Below, piece by piece: positions 58,788 through 64,000 of a stretch of DNA of 64,000 bases. The stretch's first letter is position 1. Every line of letters begins with the position of its first letter. A model generated the notes under the pieces. That model was not told where the DNA came from. It was given only the letters and a program-made list of their open reading frames with translations, and did not search any database. Position numbers and translations under genes: made by a program. Location: the NCBI GenBank assembly GCA_014529385.2, contig CM043969.1, positions 33,618,446 through 33,682,445 of the forward strand, given 5' to 3'. This DNA is from Adiantum capillus-veneris. Its lineage: Eukaryota > Streptophyta > Polypodiopsida > Polypodiales > Pteridaceae.

Positions 58788-59879
58788 TCCCTCGTCACTA
58801 TATGGCATGGACATATGGTCCAGAGGGGATCTAGGGCCCAAATTTTGGGGGATGGGGCGGCTTTAATCTCAGTCATCGGATCATTTAGTGAACTAGGGGT
58901 GAACTAGGGTGTGATCATGTGCCATGCCAACATGGGCAACAACACGCGCTAGCATGGTGGTAGGGCATTCTTGCTACAACCGGAGGCGTGGATTTCCCTG
59001 CAAAATACCCGAAATACCATACTACAAACCATAAAACAGACTAATCGACATACCTGGCAACCACATAGATGCATAATCGCGAGATACATGAACAAAGGGA
59101 GACAGAGTGCGAGAGAGAGCAATAGGGCGCGTGCAGACGCACCTCTAGAATGGAGTGCTACGTCGGGGCACGACAAGAGAGAAGAGAGGAGAGGAGAGAA
59201 GAATACACAGGCATTGGGTGCAATCTCCCCCCGTGCTAGAGTGACCATTTCCCTGTTGCACGTATTTGATTTATAGATTTCTTGAATGGTCAAATTGATT
59301 ACAAACTGGCCAGTCGGTCATAAATGACCAAAGCTCATAAAGAGCACTTGAATAATGAAATGTACAATATATATATATCCATTTGCATAGGCCTAGCGTG
59401 GTCTAGTCTTTTCCACCTGTCATCTGCAATAAGTAATAAAATATCAATTCTATAACATACCTCTTCGTTGGAAAGCAACTGTCCTCAGTTGCAAAGGTAA
59501 AAATCTGCAAACAGTACTTGTCAAAAATAATGATTAGAAATCTGTATCAAATAGTAAAAAAAAATCCATAAAATTAGACAACATTGTTTATGCCTTCCGT
59601 CATCCACATACTACCTATTCTAGTGTCCCATACCACTAGAATAAGAAGTATATGTCATACCCTAATGAATGAGGATATCATTGGTCACACTCAATCTCAT
59701 AGATTTCAAGTCCAATTTGACTACCAAGTCCAAATCCAATTTCAAATATAACTCCAAACATCTGCCAACATATATCCATTTTCCAAATCCAATATCCGTC
59801 AATTTGTATGCCCGGGTAACAAAATCATACCAGTTACAGTGGTCGCCAGCTTCATTGTAGCATGATTTTGTGATCGGTG

Positions 59880-60080
59880 TTGCCTAAATTGACGAATCTA
59901 CACACGACGTGCTACCTAAATCAGCGAATCTGCACTAATGCTCCCTAAATTGGCGAATTTGCATTGGATATTGTTTAAAGATCACAAATCTTCCGTTTTA
60001 TCAATGTGCTGTCTAAATCGGCGAATCTGCACCAAGATGAGTATCTACACACTGCCTAAATTGGCGAATCTGTGTGACGG
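59880..60080 (+). repeat. Five dispersed copies of a GGCGAATCTGCAC motif
   Basis: TAAATTGGCGAATCTGCAC-like strings occur near 59,888, 59,917, 59,945, 60,013 and 60,056, each preceded by GCTGCCTAAAT-like sequence. Spacing is irregular (30-70 bp). Confidence 0.7.
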
Positions 60081-61654
60081 TGACCAATGGACTAGGTTAG
60101 GCATAAAAGTAAAAAATAAATGACCTGTTTGATATGAAATTGGAATAGAGTGGAATGTGGAAGCATGTATCACATCTTATTGATTATTGCACACCAATTG
60201 AGCTCTTGTAAGTAGTGGTATGATAATTCATCTCATAAAAGAGTTTAATCAAAGAAAGTAGAACTCATGACATTAGAAACAATGGATTTTGCAACATAAT
60301 GTAAACAAGTGAGCATCTGAAAAAAAATATTGCCTGCTGCAAAGGTGTTGGGGTATCTATAGGGGTGTGAGAATATCTGCAAAAAGACTCACTTAAAAGA
60401 AATCAAAAAGAATAAATATTCATTTATCAAACCACCATTAAACTAGAGGATTCGCGCATAAGGAGATGTGGTGAAGGGTGGGGGAACTTGGAGGGGCCAA
60501 GATAAGAGAAGAGATGGGATAAGCACTTTTTGTGAATTAGATAACGTTATTGTTTGGTCTTAAGATATATAGAGAGATTTTACTTATCAGCGATAATTGT
60601 AATAATGTTTCAAGAGGAGTATTATCAAAATGCATTAAGGAGTGTCATACTTGGATTTTGATATGAGAACATTGTATTTAGATTTATCTGCAAAACTTTT
60701 CTCAAACACAAAGCACTAAAACAATCTTGTTAAATTTAAGAAGATGTTAATAATTGCAGACCAAATGCATTAACATTTGAAACGCCATGAAGGAAAAATT
60801 TGATGCAAAGTTTGTTTGCCAAGAAAAGAGAATGAAAGTAGACAACTTGAAGTACAAATGAGCGTATAAGAGAGGTGTGATCTAAATTGACAGGGTGGTT
60901 TGCAAGATTGGGATGAGCACTGGAAATTGATCTTCAGAGAAAGTGAGGCCACACTCAATGTATGAATGTTAGGATAGGTCAAAACCAGGTCACCTAAAGT
61001 AGTTGGCTTCAAATTTTGGTGTAGAGGTAAATATATGTCAATAAACATAGTCCTCTGCGAAGGAGTATTAGAAAAATTTGACAGGGGTGTGATACATAAG
61101 CAAATAAATAGAACACTATTGAGGAATATGCAACATTGACATGTGAGGTAACTTTTAAGAAAATTTGTAAAGCAATCAAAGTGAAAATGGAATTACATTA
61201 CAGCATTGCTAATGGGATAAACTTACATGATGTGGAGAATGGCGCTTGCAAATAATGATGAGAGAGGGAGTTTGTTGTGTATGCTTGATAATTTCTTGCA
61301 TGGATCCGGGTAGAGTAAAAATAAACTAAAATCACAACCCACTAAATTATGGATCATCTACAATCATGAGGAACTCAGGAATTATTCAATATCACTGGGC
61401 TACATGAGCTATTTGTTTCAAGTTTGAAGGTAATTTCAATGATTGATGGCTTCAAATTCCGGTTTTTTATTTGGAGCTCTAAAAATTGATTGATGAGGGA
61501 AATCATTATGCCAAGTAAAAAGAATATGAAGAAAAACCTTATTGAAAATCTTGAATGGTCAAATTGATTACAAACTGGCCGGCCGGCCATAAATGACCAA
61601 AGCTCATAAATGATCAAAGCTCATAAAGAGCACTTGAATAATAAAATGTACAAT

Positions 61655-61900
61655 ATATATATTTCCATTTGCATAGGCCTAACTCGGTCTAGTCTTTTCC
61701 ACCTGTCAGCGGCTGCAATAAGTAATAAAATTTCAATTCTAAATTTTATTACTTATTGCAGCTACTCACAGGTGGAAAAGACTAGACTGAGCGAGGCCTA
61801 TGCAAATGGAAATATATGTTTCCATTTGCATAGGCCTAGCTCGGTCTAGTCTTTTCCATCTGTCAGCTGCAATAAGTAATAAAATATCAATTCTATAACA
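61655..61900. repeat. Triple fold-back of the LTR end
   Basis: The segment TCCATTTGCATAGGCCTA to ATAAGTAATAAAATTTCAAT appears forward (about 61,662-61,740), inverted (about 61,741-61,815) and forward again (about 61,820-61,895). The first junction is a near-perfect palindrome. Confidence 0.85.
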
Positions 61901-63643
61901 ATTCTTATGGCAATCAAGAGGTCTTGGGTTTGACCCACACCCCACAAGGCGGGTGAACTCAGAGCGCCATTTTTCCCCCGAGTTCACCTCCTAGTTCACC
62001 ACACGATTGGACGGCTCATATCAAATCCGCTCTGTGTCCCCCAAATTTGGGCCTTAGATCCCCCTTGGTTGACCCCATGTGCGATAGTGACGAGGGGGGC
62101 ATCGATATAGCCTCCATGAAGCCAACATGCATATCAGATAGAGAACCGTGGTAGCTAGTAGTCTCAAGGGAACACCCTAGGGGGATGGAAGAGAGCACAG
62201 TGTGTTCCAAAAAGCTCCAAAAAAGCGTTCTGGGACCATAAGCAAGAAAGTGTTCCATGAGGATGGCAAATTTTACTTGTCTTGTCGATTGGATTCGGTC
62301 ATGCATTAGACTGATGTAACCACCTACGGGGTTGGATAACTCACTTGAAATATGAAAACCAAATAGAGAGAGATTACACTTTGCACTCGTAGGCGACAAG
62401 GTAGAGGATTCCTCTTCAGAGAGTATTGGCCCTCAAGTCGAGCGCCCTTGGTGGTATTTCTTATTAACTTATGAATAGTCAAGTTATAATTGTTCTTTGT
62501 GAGTCCACTCATATAATTTTTCTTACAATTGAGGCCGTGCCTTCTACTTCATAACCCAAAAGCACAAGTTATTTTTACATGGTGTGCTAAAGCACAAAAA
62601 GTAAACTACTTCAATTAACTGGCCTCTAAAAGCTTCCTAGCATTGTAATTACCTGTCAACAATTTCTTTGGTTTGTGCCATGTTTTGCGGGCCCTCAAGC
62701 TCTACTTTTGGTCTTGAGTTTTATGACTCCCTCTGTAGCTCTATCGGCTATTGCACCTCGTGTTCCCATTGCAGCTCCATTTTATGGAGACAATTAAGCA
62801 GGTTGTCACATATACTTTGAAGTGCAGAAGAAGTGTTGATGGTGATAGCTTAGGATTAGTGGTTAGTACGTATACAAGGTTCCTTTTACTTCCATGAGAG
62901 AGATGTGCAATAGACAAAGAGAGAGAGAAGAGGGAAAGAAGACTAACACAAGATGGGGTCCCAAACCTCCCTCCAAGGCCCCCCCACGCTATTGCTAGAG
63001 TTGTAGAGTGGTATTTGCTTTAGATTGCACAAATGTTGATACAATGGATCTAGATGTTGAGATGTTGATGGGATCATGCACTGGATGCTTGGACTTGCGG
63101 TGTGGAGAGGCTAAGGGCTGAAATCTAAAAATGCTAGGAAGATTGGCTTGGATCTGCAAACTCTGATGAGGCTATGGGTTTAAAACTGAGAGGCTGATCT
63201 GCTGATGCAAAAATGCAAGGGATGCTTGCTAACATGAGGCAATTGGTTGACTACTAATGCTAGGGTGCTGGAGGTTTTGGCGATGGCAAGGTTGATCTGC
63301 TGGCTGAAAACGCATGTGTATTTGCTACACTCAGGGCACCAAACTGATGGAGAAATGCTGATGGGATGAAATGCCAGAGAGAGACTGGGGGTGCTGAGGT
63401 ATAGATGTTGGAAAATGCTAGAGTTGATGAGTGCTATGGGCTCTTGATTGTTCATGTTGTCTATTGATGATCTGATGGATATGGGGTGAACTAAATAGCC
63501 TTTTCAATTGAGATTGAGCAGTACTTGATAGGAGCCCCCCTGACTTCTAATTAAATTGTCACTACTTATTAATATTGATATTATTAATGAGAGGAGCTTT
63601 GCATGCTATAAACTGACTAGGTAACGATGCTGAAAAATCTACT

Positions 63644-64000
63644 TTGGCTCCATGAATTCATCTTCGTCTACAATCTTGGGTTCATCGTCTTCTAAAATCT
63701 CCTTTGGGGGATCTCTGTGAAATGAATTCAACTAAGAAACATGGAAAACGTTGTACATTGACCACAAATTAGGTAACCACAATTTCATAAACACATCATT
63801 TATCTTTTTGATGGCTGCAAATGGGGCCATCCATCCTAAAAGACAGCTTTGGTTACTTCTTTACTACTTGCTTAAGCCTTTGCTTCATGATTCTAAGATA
63901 CACCCAATCCCCTTCCCTGATAGTAACATCTTGACGATCTTGTTAGCCTCCCTTACATAATATTCATGAGCCTTGCTTAGCCGAAGCTTCACACTCTCAC
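63644..64000 (-). pseudogene. Gypsy integrase C-terminal fragment
   Basis: On the minus strand LRLSKAHEYYVREAN, then in shifted frames KLSFRMDGPI, then YNVFHVS, followed by an acidic tail (EILEDDEPKIVDEDE), match the end of Gypsy integrase. It is cut by the window edge. Confidence 0.7.

Larger units (their letters stand above)
58972..61900. mobile_element. 2.9 kb TG..CA element with 5-bp target duplication, non-coding
   Basis: The element starts TGCTACAACC and ends CTATAACA. ATTCT flanks both ends (58967-58971 and 61901-61905), and copy A shows the uninterrupted site. The 3' part of the first about 490 bp (from CTTGAATGGTCAAATTGATT to TTCTATAACA, 59,278-59,457) recurs at 61,548-61,900, as expected of LTRs with a truncated 3' copy. 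No gag or pol is readable, so it would be a non-autonomous (LARD-like) LTR element. Confidence 0.75.
58551..63643 (+). repeat. Repeat family X, copy B (interrupted)
   Basis: Two blocks, 58,551-58,971 and 61,906-63,643, are collinear with copy A. A 2.9 kb insertion with its 5-bp duplication separates them. It contains a T10G22-like homopolymer junction near 58,757-58,787. It lacks the MITE of copy A. Confidence 0.88.

Overview
This is a repeat-dominated nuclear window from a large land-plant genome. The evidence is nested Ty3/Gypsy and Ty1/Copia relics, a plant-type pentatricopeptide-repeat relic with YxKCG motifs, short GT-AG introns, and many long (CT)n and (CA)n tracts. A seed-free plant such as a fern or lycophyte would fit, but that is only a guess. 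No rRNA, tRNA gene, CRISPR array or organellar block was recognised.

1-2,610 holds a (CT)n tract and unrecognised degraded sequence. 2,619-10,741 is the best-defined object: an 8.1 kb hAT-superfamily DNA transposon with CAGGGATTT ends and a perfect 8-bp target duplication, CTTATGGC. Its plus strand carries a BED/DUF659 transposase. The opposite strand carries, facing it, a helical ORF, a protein kinase, an unknown ORF and a coiled-coil RING-H2 protein. Each end has a GC-rich promoter block with a TATA box, followed by a tandem array. 10,919-14,640 is a decayed Gypsy element split by a MITE-like inverted repeat.

15,280-21,190 is the only other gene-like island. It has a CENH3-like histone H3 (minus), an array of about 100-bp units with inverted ACGACGCGATA arms, a two-exon gene of about 490 aa (plus), and a convergent transposase-like gene of about 770 aa (minus). 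Most apparent frame breaks in this island and in the hAT kinase fall inside short GT-AG segments, so some of these genes may be intact.

21,560-64,000 is almost entirely transposable-element mosaic. Its parts are: an LTR/primer-site palindrome at 24.4 kb; a complete LTR pair at 27,693-33,493 bounding a gag-protease-only element; a probable 12.7 kb outer LTR frame at 24,283-36,962; Gypsy integrase at 38 kb; a long minus-strand Gypsy at 41,350-48,230 with an extra protease-like ORF after integrase; Copia at 48.2-50.5 kb; a PPR relic at 51 kb; Gypsy at 55-57 kb; and two copies of a 2.2 kb repeat family. Three smaller insertions can be dated relative to their hosts because the empty site is visible or can be rebuilt: a TTAA-flanked element (46,865-48,185), an 8-bp-TSD MITE (54,441-54,687) and a TG..CA element with 5-bp TSD (58,972-61,900).

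Stretches with no gene call are listed as such.
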